64,000 bases of DNA from Paenibacillus taichungensis (lineage in GTDB: Bacteria; Bacillota; Bacilli; Paenibacillales; Paenibacillaceae). Position 1 is the stretch's first letter. The number at the start of each line of letters is the position of its first letter. The stretch is from NCBI RefSeq assembly GCF_013359905.1, contig NZ_JABMCC010000115.1, forward strand, positions 682,001 to 746,000, given 5' to 3'. Positions 16,810-26,090 of the stretch are shown piece by piece. A program made the position numbers and the translations under genes. A model generated the notes under the pieces. It had not been told where the DNA came from, ran no database searches, and was given only the letters and a program-made list of their open reading frames with translations.

Positions 16810-17301
16810 ATGCGGAAATTAAGAATAACGTCCATGCTGAAAGTCATGATTGTTGCAGCACTAACGGCACCCATAATTCTTGCGCTACCAACCGAAGAGG
16901 TTGCTGTTGCCAGTCCAAGTATCCAGCCTCACGCGCTTACTCCACCGCCACCGCCTTTGGAACCAAGTATTCATGCACTGACTTCCCCAAAATATATTTA
17001 TCAGGCAGAGGGGACTGTTATACCTGGAGGGGGGCTGACTGCGGTTGTAAATACAACAACAACGACCTTCTCGGAAATGAAATCGCTGCAAGTCGATTAT
17101 CGACTTGAACGCTGGACGGGATCGGCCTGGATTCTCTATCAATCCGGTTCCAAGAAGAAAACCCAAACGCAGACCCTGAATGCCCAATCGAGCTGGACCG
17201 TGATAACCGGCTATTACTATCGAGTCGTCAGTCTTCACACGGCCGATGATGGGGTCAAGCCTGAGACGACAACACATATTTCAAGCAATGTATTATTTTA
17301 A
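16810..17301 (+). CDS. Small secreted protein of unknown function
   Basis: A 163-residue protein with a clear signal peptide (basic RKLRITSMLK start, then VMIVAALTAPIILALP). A Pro-rich linker (about residues 45-55) precedes a domain of about 100 residues with alternating polar/apolar strands (YIYQAEGTVIPGGG, LQVDYRLERWTGSAW, WTVITGYYYRVVSLHTA), probably a beta sandwich. I do not recognise the family with certainty. The start ATG 16810 follows AGGGTGG; an upstream TTG in frame would bury the signal peptide. It converges on the anti-sigma gene with one base between stop codons, so it may be an extracytoplasmic target of that system, but this is only neighbourhood. Confidence 0.7.
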   Translation: MRKLRITSMLKVMIVAALTAPIILALPTEEVAVASPSIQPHALTPPPPPLEPSIHALTSPKYIYQAEGTVIPGGGLTAVVNTTTTTFSEMKSLQVDYRLERWTGSAWILYQSGSKKKTQTQTLNAQSSWTVITGYYYRVVSLHTADDGVKPETTTHISSNVLF

Positions 17302-17302
17302 T

Positions 17303-18280
17303 TTACTTGCGAGTACTACCTGGAAATTTTTGTTCCTGCAGGTCGTTGGCAATGGCAGTCATCTCTTCTTCCGAGACGGTTCCGAATAAGCTCATATTGA
17401 CAGAACCCATCATCCATTGAAAGGTATTATAGGGGGGACCGAGGTACATAAATGCATCGCTGCCATCAGCCAATTTGACGATACTTGTTTCGCGAAGCAT
17501 GGGCCCCTCAATGACCTGACCAGGCGAAACATAGGCATAATCAAACTGAATGACTTCTTCTTCACCATTTTTGCCTTCGCCACTATAACGAACCCTCATT
17601 CGTTGAGATTCGTAATAATCTTCCGGATTGACGGGATTGAGGGTATCCAGCATGAGCTCAAATTTGATCTTTGTAAACCGCTCGGGAATCGCTTTTGATA
17701 ACAAAAAATCACCCATAAATCCCGAGCGTGCTATTTCCTTGGTTACAACAATAGGTTCAAGTAAATGTGATGTCTCATAGAAGGGGAGAACAATATCTTC
17801 ATCCTCTTCTGGTTCGTCTCCAGAATAGAATTTGGGAGCTTCATTAACTCCTCGTTCAGGAGGTGGAGGGGTCTTAGCTGTCGACGGATCAGCGCCAAAA
17901 TGAGTAGTGCGATCCTCAATAACAATGGATTTCATCCCATTGCCCCATTCCTTGATCGATTGTACAAAAGGGGAGACGGCTTGCGTCCCGGTAGGCATAC
18001 TGAAGATGACGGCGCCGATGGTCACGGACGCAGCCACAATAACAGATAAACGTATGGTGCGCATTCTTTTCTTGCGTGCGCCAACCCGGGCAATTTCCTT
18101 TTGAACTCGGAGCCAGGATTGACGCATAGGTTCGGTGTTGGAAGCAGGGGTGGCAGATGCAGCCTGATGGAAGGCTTCGTCAAAAGCCATATCAAACGCG
18201 GCATCGAAAAAATCGTCTTCCAGCTCTGAATCGAATGAATCAATATGCTTATCGGATTTGCCTTTGCTCAATACTTCCAC
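17303..18280 (-). CDS. Membrane-anchored anti-sigma factor-like protein (DUF4367/DUF4179 type)
   Basis: A 325-residue protein. The first 90 residues are acidic then basic and cytosolic (DSELEDDFFDAAFDMAFDEAF), followed by one membrane segment at about 80-98 (LSVIVAASVTIGAVIFSM) and an extracellular domain. That domain ends in a DUF4367-like region (VIQFDYAYVSPG, VKLADGSDAFMYLG, WMMGSVNMSLFG). This layout is that of anti-sigma factors encoded with ECF sigma genes. It starts at GTG 18280, 32 bases inside the end of the sigma gene, so translation is coupled. The usual zinc-finger (HxxxCxxC) anti-sigma motif is absent from the cytosolic part. Confidence 0.78.
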   Translation of the reverse strand: MEVLSKGKSDKHIDSFDSELEDDFFDAAFDMAFDEAFHQAASATPASNTEPMRQSWLRVQKEIARVGARKKRMRTIRLSVIVAASVTIGAVIFSMPTGTQAVSPFVQSIKEWGNGMKSIVIEDRTTHFGADPSTAKTPPPPERGVNEAPKFYSGDEPEEDEDIVLPFYETSHLLEPIVVTKEIARSGFMGDFLLSKAIPERFTKIKFELMLDTLNPVNPEDYYESQRMRVRYSGEGKNGEEEVIQFDYAYVSPGQVIEGPMLRETSIVKLADGSDAFMYLGPPYNTFQWMMGSVNMSLFGTVSEEEMTAIANDLQEQKFPGSTRK

Positions 18281-18839
18281 CCCATTCCTTATGTAATTTC
18301 TTTTTGATACTTCCGCGGGCTCTGAACAAACGTTGCTTCACAATTTCTTCGGATGTATCAAGCAGATCGGCCATTTCCCGATAGGAAAGACCCTCTTTCC
18401 AGCGTAGCTCCACAAGTACACGGTATTCCGGCTTAAGCTGTTCCAGATAGAATTCGATGGATTCCTGCATCATTTGAGTCTCCACCGTGCTCTCCACGGA
18501 AGCGGCCGTCTGATTAATTGTCTCCATATCTATAAAAACACTATCCGTATCCAGTTGGTTACGGTTATTTTTATTTTTTCTCAGATAATTAATGGCGGTA
18601 TTCCGTGTGACAACCTTCAGCCATGCTTTCAGTTTGACTTCGTTGTCGAAGAGAGGTTTGTTTTTTATGATTTTAATAAAAGCTTCCTGAATGATATCTT
18701 CTGCTGCTGCACGTTCTTTGATGATGTAAACGATGAGACCATGTACCATATTATAGTATTCGTAGTACACTTCTTCTTGAAGCTGCGGGCCCAAATTATG
18801 GAAATCTGAGGCTAAGAGTAATTGGAGCCGATTGGCCAT
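18249..18839 (-). CDS. ECF RNA polymerase sigma factor
   Basis: A 196-residue sigma-70 family protein. Region 2 lies at about residues 22-85 (YYEYYNMVHGLIVYII, AAAEDIIQEAFIKII, KLKAWLKVVTRNTAINYLRK) and region 4 at about 125-180 (LKPEYRVLVELRWKEGLSYREMADLLDTSEEIVKQRLFRARG). There is no region 3 and no C-terminal extension. The start ATG 18839 follows AAAGGAGA at a good distance; eight codons further upstream are in frame but lack a ribosome site. The anti-sigma-like gene overlaps its 3' end, so this sigma is probably held at the membrane until an envelope signal arrives. Confidence 0.92.
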   Translation of the reverse strand: MANRLQLLLASDFHNLGPQLQEEVYYEYYNMVHGLIVYIIKERAAAEDIIQEAFIKIIKNKPLFDNEVKLKAWLKVVTRNTAINYLRKNKNNRNQLDTDSVFIDMETINQTAASVESTVETQMMQESIEFYLEQLKPEYRVLVELRWKEGLSYREMADLLDTSEEIVKQRLFRARGSIKKKLHKEWGGSIEQRQIR

Positions 18840-18961
18840 GATGTTCTCCTTTCTGGTGAACAATCCACAAACATTGGTATCATTTCATTTTACAACATTA
18901 TATGGAAGCGATACAATGGGAGGTTAGTCTGACAGAAGCGGAAAAAGTATAGCCGAAATAG

Positions 18962-19013
18962 AAAGAGGCCGCCTCACTAACCACTAAATCATGGTCAGTA
19001 GGCAGCCTCTATG
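18962..19013 (-). terminator. Rho-independent terminator downstream of the aminopeptidase pair
   Basis: Long stem from AGAGGCTGCCT..ACT.ACCA and its partner (18966-19012) with few mismatches. On the minus strand it is followed by CTTTCTATTT. It lies just after the stop of the second aminopeptidase gene. Confidence 0.7.
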
Positions 19014-19051
19014 AGTTACTTAATAATCGCAGAATAACAGGTACAAATGGC

Positions 19052-20284
19052 TTAGAAAGCCCAGTCACCGTTCAGGAAGATGGCTTCACGCTCACCATTT
19101 GCTGTCACGCCATAAATATTCGTTTCCGGCGATCCCATCATGAAGTCTACGTGAGTAATGCTGGAGTTCATGCCGCGAGCTGCAAGCTCCTCGGTTGACA
19201 TGGTTTTGCCACCATCGATATTGAAGGCATAGGAACTACCGATAGCGAGGTGACATGAAGCATTCTCATCATATAGCGTTGTGTAATAGAGAATACCACT
19301 TTCCGAGATTGGAGAATGGAAGGGCACCAAAGCGACTTCACCGAGATAATGGGAACCTTCATCCATATTGATGAGTCTTTCTAGTGTATCTTGACCTTCT
19401 TCGGCGTGGAAATCAATGATGCGTCCTTTTTCAAACGTAAGAGAGAAGCGATCAATGATACTTCCGCCATAACTGAGTGGTTTGGTGCTAGACACTTTAC
19501 CGTTCACCCCAAATTTGGCTGGTGCTGTGAATACTTCCTCTGTCGGAATGTTGGCCACAAAACGAGTGCCTTGTTCATTAATGCTGCCCGCTTGCGCCCA
19601 AATGTGCCCTTCAGGAAGATCAACGGTAAGGTCGGTTCCCGGTGAGACAAAATGCAGAGTTTTATATTTTTTGCTGTTCAGGGCAACTGCTTTGTGCTCC
19701 AAACGCTCAATATGCTGCTCCCAAGCCGCTACAGGATCTTCCAGATCAGCTCTTACAGCAGCAAAAATGGCTTCCCAGAGCTGTTTCATCTGCTCAGCAG
19801 GGGGAAGGTCAGGGAATACTTTGGCGGCCCAATCCGGCGAAGGACAGGCTACTCCTGTCCAGCTCATTTTGTCTGCCTGCTGATACTGACGATATTTGGA
19901 CATCGCCTGACCGTATGTACGCTGATGAGTGGAAATGCGTTCTGGATCGATGCCTTTTAGCAGGTCCGGGCTGGATGACAATACGGTCAAGAACGCAGCA
20001 TTGTTCGCTGCCAGCTCCTCAAGCTCAGCGGCATGCCATTTCGGTGTATCTTGGAAGGAGTCCTCAGGGGCCATTTCAAACCGCAGTCGATTGACAGTTT
20101 CGTCTCCATATTTGACGATAACTTTCTTTGCTCCGGCCTCGTAGCCTTTGCGCACCAACAGACGCACGAATTCAGCTGTATCAATCATCGCGCTGATAAC
20201 GAAGATTTGTCCGGGCTGAACGTTGGCTCCAACTTTTACAGCCAATTCAGCATAACGATCCAGTTTTTGTTCAAAACTCAACAT
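19052..20284 (-). CDS. M29-family aminopeptidase (AmpS/AmpT type), copy 2
   Basis: A 410-residue cytosolic metallo-aminopeptidase of the thermophilic M29 family. Likely metal ligands are visible: Glu in PTEEVFTAP, Glu in HYLGEVALV, His in NASCHLAIG and the His/Asp pair in SSITHVDFMMGS. The start ATG 20284 is set by GGAGGA seven bases upstream; longer frames lack that site. The length then equals that of the neighbouring copy exactly. The two genes are clearly paralogous along their full length (for example WAAKVFPDLP, SINEQG, STKPLSYGG) and form a tandem pair read in the same direction. The family removes N-terminal amino acids from small peptides. Confidence 0.92.
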   Translation of the reverse strand: MLSFEQKLDRYAELAVKVGANVQPGQIFVISAMIDTAEFVRLLVRKGYEAGAKKVIVKYGDETVNRLRFEMAPEDSFQDTPKWHAAELEELAANNAAFLTVLSSSPDLLKGIDPERISTHQRTYGQAMSKYRQYQQADKMSWTGVACPSPDWAAKVFPDLPPAEQMKQLWEAIFAAVRADLEDPVAAWEQHIERLEHKAVALNSKKYKTLHFVSPGTDLTVDLPEGHIWAQAGSINEQGTRFVANIPTEEVFTAPAKFGVNGKVSSTKPLSYGGSIIDRFSLTFEKGRIIDFHAEEGQDTLERLINMDEGSHYLGEVALVPFHSPISESGILYYTTLYDENASCHLAIGSSYAFNIDGGKTMSTEELAARGMNSSITHVDFMMGSPETNIYGVTANGEREAIFLNGDWAF

Positions 20285-20323
20285 ATCAAGTTCCTCCATA
20301 TCATGAATGCCCCGCATACGCAG

Positions 20324-20347
20324 GAAAAGAGAGGAGTGACCCTCTCT
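20324..20347 (-). terminator. Weak terminator or attenuator between the two aminopeptidase genes
   Basis: AGAGAGG and CCTCTCT flank a six-base loop and are followed on the minus strand by TTTTCC. The short T tract suggests partial termination, leaving the downstream copy less expressed. Confidence 0.5.
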
Positions 20348-20367
20348 CTCATTTACACTATTTTAAA

Positions 20368-21600
20368 TTAGAAAGCCCAGTTGCCTTGAAGGAAGATTGG
20401 CTCTTCACTACCTTCAGAAGTAACACCGTGAATGTTCATTTCTCCTGATCCAATCATGAAATCCACATGAGTGAGACTGGAGTTCATGCCATGGCTGATC
20501 AATTCCTCTTTGGACATCGTTTTGCCGCCTTCCAGACAGAAGGCATAGGCGTTCCCGATAGCCAAATGGTTGGATGCATTTTCATCAAAGAGGGTGTTGT
20601 AGAACAAAATATTCGTGTCTGAAATTGGCGATTGATGTGGAACGAGAGCTACTTCACCCAGATAATGTGCGCCTTCATCCATTTCAATCAAGCTTTTCAA
20701 TGAATCGAGTCCTTGTTCGGCAGTATAATCGACAATTCGGCCATTTTCGAAAGTGATGGAGAAGCCGTCGATCAGGTTGCCGCCATAGCTCAGTGGCTTG
20801 GTGCTGCGAACTGTTCCGTTAACTCCAGTTTTCAGTGGAGCTGTGAACACTTCCTCTGTAGGCATATTAGCAACGAAGACATGTCCCTGCTCATTGATGC
20901 TGCCACCGGATACCCACAGATGTCCTTCAGGAAGCTCGATTGTAAGGTCTGTGCCAGGTGCAGTATAGTGAAGTTTTTTGTATTTTTTCTTGTTAAGCAG
21001 ATCTGCACGGGAGTCGAGATTCAGCAAATGTGTTTTCCATTCTGCGACAGCATCCTGCTCACCGATGCGAACGGTTTTGAAGATGACATCCCATAATTTA
21101 TCAATTTGCTGCTGTGCCGGAAGATCAGGGAATACTTTGGCTGCCCATTCAGGGGAAGGAACGGCCACAATGGACCAGCTGAATTTGTCTGCCATCTGAT
21201 AGGAACGATATTTCTCCATCGCTTTACCACGAACTTTCTGACTAGTCACGATGCGTTCTTGAGGAACGCCTGCAAGCAGATCCGGATTTTCTGCAATAAC
21301 ATGCAGAATGGCGGCACCTTCTTCTACGAGTTCAGTCATTTCTCCTGCAAACCATTTTGGTTCAATAGAGAAGGATTCTTCTGGTGCGAGATCATAATGA
21401 AGACGTGTAATAACCTCATCGCTCCAGTTTACTTTGACCAGCTTGGCACCTGTGCCATAAGCAGCTTTGACGATTAGGCGTACAAAATGTGCTGCCGAGA
21501 TTGGTGCGTTCACGACGAGAGTCTGCCCAGGATGGACATTAACACCGACTTTGACAGCCAGTTCGGCATATTGTTGTAAATTCGTTTCAAAATTGTTCAT
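20368..21600 (-). CDS. M29-family aminopeptidase (AmpS/AmpT type), copy 1
   Basis: A 410-residue paralogue of the gene that follows it, with the same metal-ligand motifs (PTEEVFTAP, HYLGEVALV, NASNHLAIG, SSLTHVDFMIGS) and the same ends (N-terminal YAELAVKVGVNVHPGQ, C-terminal GNWAF against GDWAF). The start is ATG 21600 behind AGGAGG. Because the termini and spacing are the same, the pair most simply arose by tandem duplication and then diverged. Both keep all visible ligands, so both are probably active, perhaps with different peptide preferences. Confidence 0.92.
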   Translation of the reverse strand: MNNFETNLQQYAELAVKVGVNVHPGQTLVVNAPISAAHFVRLIVKAAYGTGAKLVKVNWSDEVITRLHYDLAPEESFSIEPKWFAGEMTELVEEGAAILHVIAENPDLLAGVPQERIVTSQKVRGKAMEKYRSYQMADKFSWSIVAVPSPEWAAKVFPDLPAQQQIDKLWDVIFKTVRIGEQDAVAEWKTHLLNLDSRADLLNKKKYKKLHYTAPGTDLTIELPEGHLWVSGGSINEQGHVFVANMPTEEVFTAPLKTGVNGTVRSTKPLSYGGNLIDGFSITFENGRIVDYTAEQGLDSLKSLIEMDEGAHYLGEVALVPHQSPISDTNILFYNTLFDENASNHLAIGNAYAFCLEGGKTMSKEELISHGMNSSLTHVDFMIGSGEMNIHGVTSEGSEEPIFLQGNWAF

Positions 21601-21814
21601 GCTATTTTTTCCTCCTGTTTGGTATAATGTCGTAGCTGTTTGTTATTATAGTCCTCATTACAGGTATGTAAGGAGTCAGTATGGTTCCCTCATTGAATAA
21701 GGTATACGTTGCTACGATATATATTGTACAATTAACCAATAATAATTACCAAACTAGGTTTACCATAAATTGTGGAGACCTGCAACTGAAGAGAGATTAA
21801 AGGAGAGAACGATT

Positions 21815-22081
21815 GTGAATATTGAGATTATTCGTGCAGAGATGCGTCGTGAAGATGAGAAGAATTATGTAGGTAATACGGTTTTTCGTGCAGAAGGCGA
21901 AAAGTCAGTTTATGAGATTACGTTTATGAGCAAGAACGGCAAGGATTGGGACTATAGTCTGCATTTCACTGAACAATCCGGTGATGAAGATGAATTGTTG
22001 CGTATGGACGAGCTGCTGGAAAACGATGACGATATGTACAATCAGCTGCTTGATGCGGCACTGGACGCTTTCCCGGCATAA
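21815..22081 (+). CDS. Small acidic conserved hypothetical protein
   Basis: An 88-residue protein starting at GTG 21815, eight bases after AAAGGAGAG. The N-terminal half is mixed (IIRAEMRREDEKNYVGNTVFRAEG), followed by an amphipathic strand pattern (YEITFMSKNGKDWDYSLHF). The C-terminal third is very acidic (GDEDELLRMDELLENDDD) and helical. There is no signal peptide or membrane segment. I do not recognise a named family. It lies alone between a divergent aminopeptidase gene and a strong terminator. Confidence 0.75.
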   Translation: MNIEIIRAEMRREDEKNYVGNTVFRAEGEKSVYEITFMSKNGKDWDYSLHFTEQSGDEDELLRMDELLENDDDMYNQLLDAALDAFPA

Positions 22082-22129
22082 TAGGATCGAAAGGTTCTTG
22101 TTCTAATATGGAATGTAGCTGATTATACT

Positions 22130-22172
22130 AGACGGTGTATGCCTGAAACAGGGCGTCCACCGTCTATTTTAT
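22130..22172 (+). terminator. Rho-independent terminator
   Basis: AGACGGTG pairs with CACCGTCT, with an inner GCCT/AGGGC hairpin, followed by ATTTTATTG. Confidence 0.85.
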
Positions 22173-22265
22173 TGGGAATAAGGAATAGTTACTCCAGAAA
22201 AGGGAAGTCTATGACAGATGAATGGAACCAGAGAGACAATCCGCCTGAATGGGAGGTAACCGTGA

Positions 22266-23075
22266 ATGGCATCTGACAATCTGATTACAGCAGGAATGAC
22301 GGGACTTGAAGAAGTCGCGCACGATATCCTCAGTCTGCGTACACTGTTCGTTAATGTTGTGTTCATCGGGGAGCCTGGAAGCAGGAACTGGGTGCTCGTG
22401 GACACTGGAATGGCGAGTTTCACTGATCAGATTCTTCATGTTGCAACTGAACGCTTTCCTGGTCCACCGTCTGCGATTATTTTGACACATGGTCATTTTG
22501 ATCACGTCGGGACCGTCATCGAACTGGAACAATTCTGGGGCGTCCCGGTGTACGCACACCCGCTGGAACTGCCTTATTTGACAGGTGTGAAGGATTATCC
22601 TCCGGCCGACCCTACTGTTGGTGGCGGTTTGATGGCACGGCTGTCATTTGCTTACCCTAATGAAGCTATTAATCTGGATGATCGGATATTCAGTCTGCCG
22701 GATGATCATTCCATCCCAGGTGTTTCTGGCTGGGAATGGTTGCATACACCAGGTCATACACCGGGCCATGTGTCGCTATTTCGAAAAGAAGACCGTACAC
22801 TGATTGCGGGAGACGCGATCGTCACCGTGAAACAGGAATCGCTCTGGAGTGTGCTGCTTCAGGACAAACAGTTGCACGGTCCACCCGCGTATTTCACGAC
22901 GGATTGGCAAGCGGCTCATCGATCAGTTCAGCATATTCGTCGACTGGAGCCCATAGTTGCTGTTACCGGGCACGGACATTCCTTAACCGGAGAAATGCTG
23001 AGAGATTCGCTGGAGCGACTCGATCTTGATTTTAAACAGACCGCCGTTCCGGATCACGGCAAATATGTGGATTGA
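22266..23075 (+). CDS. MBL-fold metallo-hydrolase
   Basis: A 269-residue protein with the metallo-beta-lactamase metal motif THGHFDHVGT (HxHxDH), a further His in HTPGHTPGHVSLF, an Asp ligand in IAGDAIVT and a C-terminal His in VTGHGHS. The full set for a binuclear zinc site is therefore present. There is no signal peptide, so it acts in the cytosol. Families of this size include hydroxyacylglutathione hydrolases and lactonases; the substrate cannot be chosen from sequence alone. The ATG follows GGGAGGT at about nine bases. It is monocistronic. Confidence 0.9.
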   Translation: MASDNLITAGMTGLEEVAHDILSLRTLFVNVVFIGEPGSRNWVLVDTGMASFTDQILHVATERFPGPPSAIILTHGHFDHVGTVIELEQFWGVPVYAHPLELPYLTGVKDYPPADPTVGGGLMARLSFAYPNEAINLDDRIFSLPDDHSIPGVSGWEWLHTPGHTPGHVSLFRKEDRTLIAGDAIVTVKQESLWSVLLQDKQLHGPPAYFTTDWQAAHRSVQHIRRLEPIVAVTGHGHSLTGEMLRDSLERLDLDFKQTAVPDHGKYVD

Positions 23076-23146
23076 TAGAGCAGATGCCATACATGGGTAT
23101 TCCATTGAAATCTGGAATGATTCATTACGGCAGCATAAGGGGATGG

Positions 23147-23179
23147 AGACAGCCACGGAGCATCGTAGCTGTCTTTTTT
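23147..23179 (+). terminator. Rho-independent terminator
   Basis: AGACAGC (23147-23153) pairs with GCTGTCT (23168-23174), followed by six T. Confidence 0.85.
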
Positions 23180-23288
23180 GTCGTTCCATCATGAATTTGT
23201 TCTCTATCATAGATTGGTATTTTGTGCCCGGTCATGATATAGTCGAGCCGTATAATATAACCTTAGTATGCAGGAGGTACATATAACG

Positions 23289-24299
23289 ATGACACAGCAA
23301 AATGCAGCTTTCGAAGAACAATTTGGAGGTATACCAGCCGTCTGGCTTCGTTTTAATCAATTCGAAGCGGCAGTTATTCCGAGTGTGGGTGCCAACCTGG
23401 TCGCTTTCCGTGATACAGAGCAGGGATTCCGTTATTTGCGTGAGCCAGACCAGGAACAGATGGATGAATTTATGGCTGCACCTGCCGTATACGGTATTCC
23501 GATTCTTTCCCCACCAAATCGCTATGAGGATGGTCGCTTCCCCTGGAATGGTGAAGTTTATGAACTACCTATAAACGAACCAGCTACAGGCAACCACCTG
23601 CATGGATTCCTGCATGATGCCGAGTGGAAGGTTGATGGGTTCGGTTCTGACGAGTTGGAGAGTTATGTTGTGCTCAGTCAGGAAGTGAAGGAAGGACATG
23701 AGTTCTACAAATACCTGCCGTTCACCTTCACAGTGACGCTCCGTTACTCGCTAAGTAGTCTGGGACTTCAGCAGCAATTGAATGTTCGGAATAACGGGAA
23801 GGAACGTATGCCGAACCTGTTCGCATTCCATACAGCCATTAGCGTACCTTTTGCACCGGAAAGCCAGGCATCCGATTACACCGCCAAAATAACGATTGGT
23901 CAGCGTCGTGAATTGAATGAACGTTCTTTACCTACAGGACAATTTCAACCGCTTACACCAGAGGAAGAGCAATTAAAGGAAGAGGGCGTTAGTCCGTTTT
24001 TTGCAGCCATGGACAACCACTACACGGCTGAACCACAGAACGGTCGCAACTATATGGAGCTTACTGATCATCGTACCGGTGACAAGCTGGTATATGATGT
24101 AGGGACTTCGTACAAGCACTGGATGATCTGGAATAACAATATGGCTGGCGGATTCTTCTGTCCTGAGCCACAGATGAACCTCGTTAACGCCCCGAATGTA
24201 CAAGGCATTCCTGCTGAAGAGATCGGTCTGATTGGTCTTGAGCCGGGCGAATTATTCGAGCAAACCAGCCGTCTATATCCGATCAAAGCTCAAAAATAA
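23289..24299 (+). CDS. Aldose 1-epimerase family protein
   Basis: A 336-residue galactose mutarotase-like protein with the beta-supersandwich fold pattern. It has an N-terminal strand IPSVGANLVAFRD, the conserved LSPPNRYEDGRFPWNG stretch, HLHGFLHDAEWKV with the catalytic-type His, and a C-terminal EPGELFEQTSRL strand. The family interconverts the alpha and beta anomers of sugars. The start at ATG 23289 is fixed by AGGAGGTA at 23272-23279; a longer frame begins inside that site. No sugar genes are adjacent, so its substrate is open. Confidence 0.88.
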   Translation: MTQQNAAFEEQFGGIPAVWLRFNQFEAAVIPSVGANLVAFRDTEQGFRYLREPDQEQMDEFMAAPAVYGIPILSPPNRYEDGRFPWNGEVYELPINEPATGNHLHGFLHDAEWKVDGFGSDELESYVVLSQEVKEGHEFYKYLPFTFTVTLRYSLSSLGLQQQLNVRNNGKERMPNLFAFHTAISVPFAPESQASDYTAKITIGQRRELNERSLPTGQFQPLTPEEEQLKEEGVSPFFAAMDNHYTAEPQNGRNYMELTDHRTGDKLVYDVGTSYKHWMIWNNNMAGGFFCPEPQMNLVNAPNVQGIPAEEIGLIGLEPGELFEQTSRLYPIKAQK

Positions 24300-24524
24300 A
24301 TACTCAAGCACTTTGCTTCACGCTTACATTTTTGTCGAAAAGGTGAAAATTGCACAGGCAATCATGTATAATATGACAAGATACACAAGCTTTGCTCATA
24401 AAAAGCATTTTGCATAAATCCCAAAAATGACTTTGGAATCAACAGATGTAAGATGCTGTGAAGAAAAGAATGTATACGTATTTTTTTAGAGACCCAAACC
24501 ATCTTTTTGGAGGAGGAAAAGCAA

Positions 24525-25913
24525 GTGGAATACCGCATTGAGAAAGATACGTTAGGTGAAATGAAAGTACCAGCCGACAGGCTGTGGGGAGCTCAAACGC
24601 AACGCAGTAAGGAAAACTTTCCGATTGGTCGCGAGCATATGCCGATGGAAGTCGTGCGTGCTCTTGCCATTTTGAAAAAAAGCGCTGCAGCTAGTAACCA
24701 TAAATTAGGTAAATTGTCCGCTGCCAAATCGGATGCGATCGCTTATGCCGCTGATGAAATTATTGCAGGTCGGATTGATGATCATTTTCCTCTCGTAGTA
24801 TGGCAGACGGGTAGCGGAACACAGTCCAACATGAACGTAAACGAAGTCATTGCCAATCTGGGTAACCAGTTGCTTGAACAAAAGGGCAAGGAAGAACGTC
24901 TGCATCCGAATGATGATGTAAACATGTCCCAAAGCTCTAATGATACATTCCCAACGGCTCTGCATGTTGCAGGAGTACTTGCTGTTGAAGATCAACTCTT
25001 GCCGGCAATCGCGGTGCTGAAATCCACTTTTGCAGACAAATCGGAAAAATTCAAAGATATTATCAAAATTGGACGTACTCATCTTCAGGATGCAACGCCA
25101 ATTACACTCGGTCAGGAAATCAGCGGCTGGGAAGCGATGCTCGATAAGAGTGAACGTATGATCCGCGATAGTGTGAATTATATGAAAGAACTCGCAATTG
25201 GTGGTACAGCTGTGGGAACCGGAATTAATGCACATCCTGACTTTGGTGATTATACAGCCAAGGAAATTGGCAAGCATACCGGCAAGGATTTTGTATCCGC
25301 ACCTAACAAATTCCACGCACTTACAAGTCATGATGAAGTGGTATATGCTCACGGTGCAGTTAAAGCGCTTGCAGCTGACTTGATGAAAATTGCCAATGAT
25401 GTTCGCTGGCTGGCTAGTGGCCCACGCAGCGGTCTGGGAGAGATTCGTATTCCGGAGAACGAACCGGGCAGTTCCATTATGCCAGGTAAAGTGAATCCAA
25501 CTCAGAGCGAGGCGATGACCATGGTGGTTACGCAAGTCATGGGGAACGATGCGGCGATTGGCTTCGCGGCAAGTCAGGGTAACTTCGAGTTGAATGTGTT
25601 CAAACCGGTTATTATCTATAACTTCCTGCAATCTGTTCAGCTCCTTGCTGATTCCATTGTTGCATTCAATGATAAATGTGCGGTGGGTATTGAGCCTAAC
25701 CTCGGCCAGATTGAACACAATTTGAATAACTCGCTTATGTTGGTTACCGCTCTTAATCCGCATATCGGATATGAGAATGCAGCCAAAATCGCCAAGCTTG
25801 CGCATAAGGAAGGGCTGTCTCTGAAAGAAGCAACATTGCAGACAGGTCTGCTTACGGAAGAGCAATTCGATCAGTATGTTGATCCAGCGAAAATGATTGC
25901 CCCGAAAGCTTAA
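24525..25913 (+). CDS. fumC: Class II fumarate hydratase
   Basis: A 462-residue enzyme of the fumarase/aspartase superfamily. The signature GSSIMPGKVNPTQ carries the catalytic loop, and GSGTQSNMNVNEVIAN, SQSSNDTFPTALH and GRTHLQDATPI are the other substrate-binding segments. The first of these is typical of fumarase rather than aspartase. It catalyses fumarate + water to malate in the TCA cycle. The start is GTG 24525, nine bases after GGAGGAGG; a TTG at 24507 precedes that site and is rejected. A TATAAT box is at 24367-24372 but with no good -35. A long open frame on the opposite strand is a shadow. Confidence 0.95.
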   Translation: MEYRIEKDTLGEMKVPADRLWGAQTQRSKENFPIGREHMPMEVVRALAILKKSAAASNHKLGKLSAAKSDAIAYAADEIIAGRIDDHFPLVVWQTGSGTQSNMNVNEVIANLGNQLLEQKGKEERLHPNDDVNMSQSSNDTFPTALHVAGVLAVEDQLLPAIAVLKSTFADKSEKFKDIIKIGRTHLQDATPITLGQEISGWEAMLDKSERMIRDSVNYMKELAIGGTAVGTGINAHPDFGDYTAKEIGKHTGKDFVSAPNKFHALTSHDEVVYAHGAVKALAADLMKIANDVRWLASGPRSGLGEIRIPENEPGSSIMPGKVNPTQSEAMTMVVTQVMGNDAAIGFAASQGNFELNVFKPVIIYNFLQSVQLLADSIVAFNDKCAVGIEPNLGQIEHNLNNSLMLVTALNPHIGYENAAKIAKLAHKEGLSLKEATLQTGLLTEEQFDQYVDPAKMIAPKA

Positions 25914-25950
25914 TCAGTCATTATCATGCGAACTTCATTCCAATAAACAA

Positions 25951-25977
25951 GCGACCTGCATACGCAGGTCGTTTTTT
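25951..25977 (+). terminator. Rho-independent terminator after fumC
   Basis: GCGACCTGC and GCAGGTCG form a tight hairpin with a four-base loop, followed by six T. Confidence 0.9.
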
Positions 25978-26090
25978 AACTCGTGCGGTTCTTGAACTAA
26001 TGCTTGTCAGTATATACGTATACATATAAACTACATATGCGACTGTTTTTTAATTGATCGGAATTGTTTATTTCATTGGAGGTTTCTGCG

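Noticed and set aside
24705..25865. 386-codon open frame on the minus strand opposite fumC
   Set aside because: Its Cys-, His- and Ile-rich translation is not protein-like, it has no ribosome site, and fumC on the plus strand is certain; it is a shadow.
26013..26022. TATACGTATA palindrome upstream of the histidine kinase gene
   Set aside because: It is short and lies in AT-rich sequence where such palindromes arise by chance.
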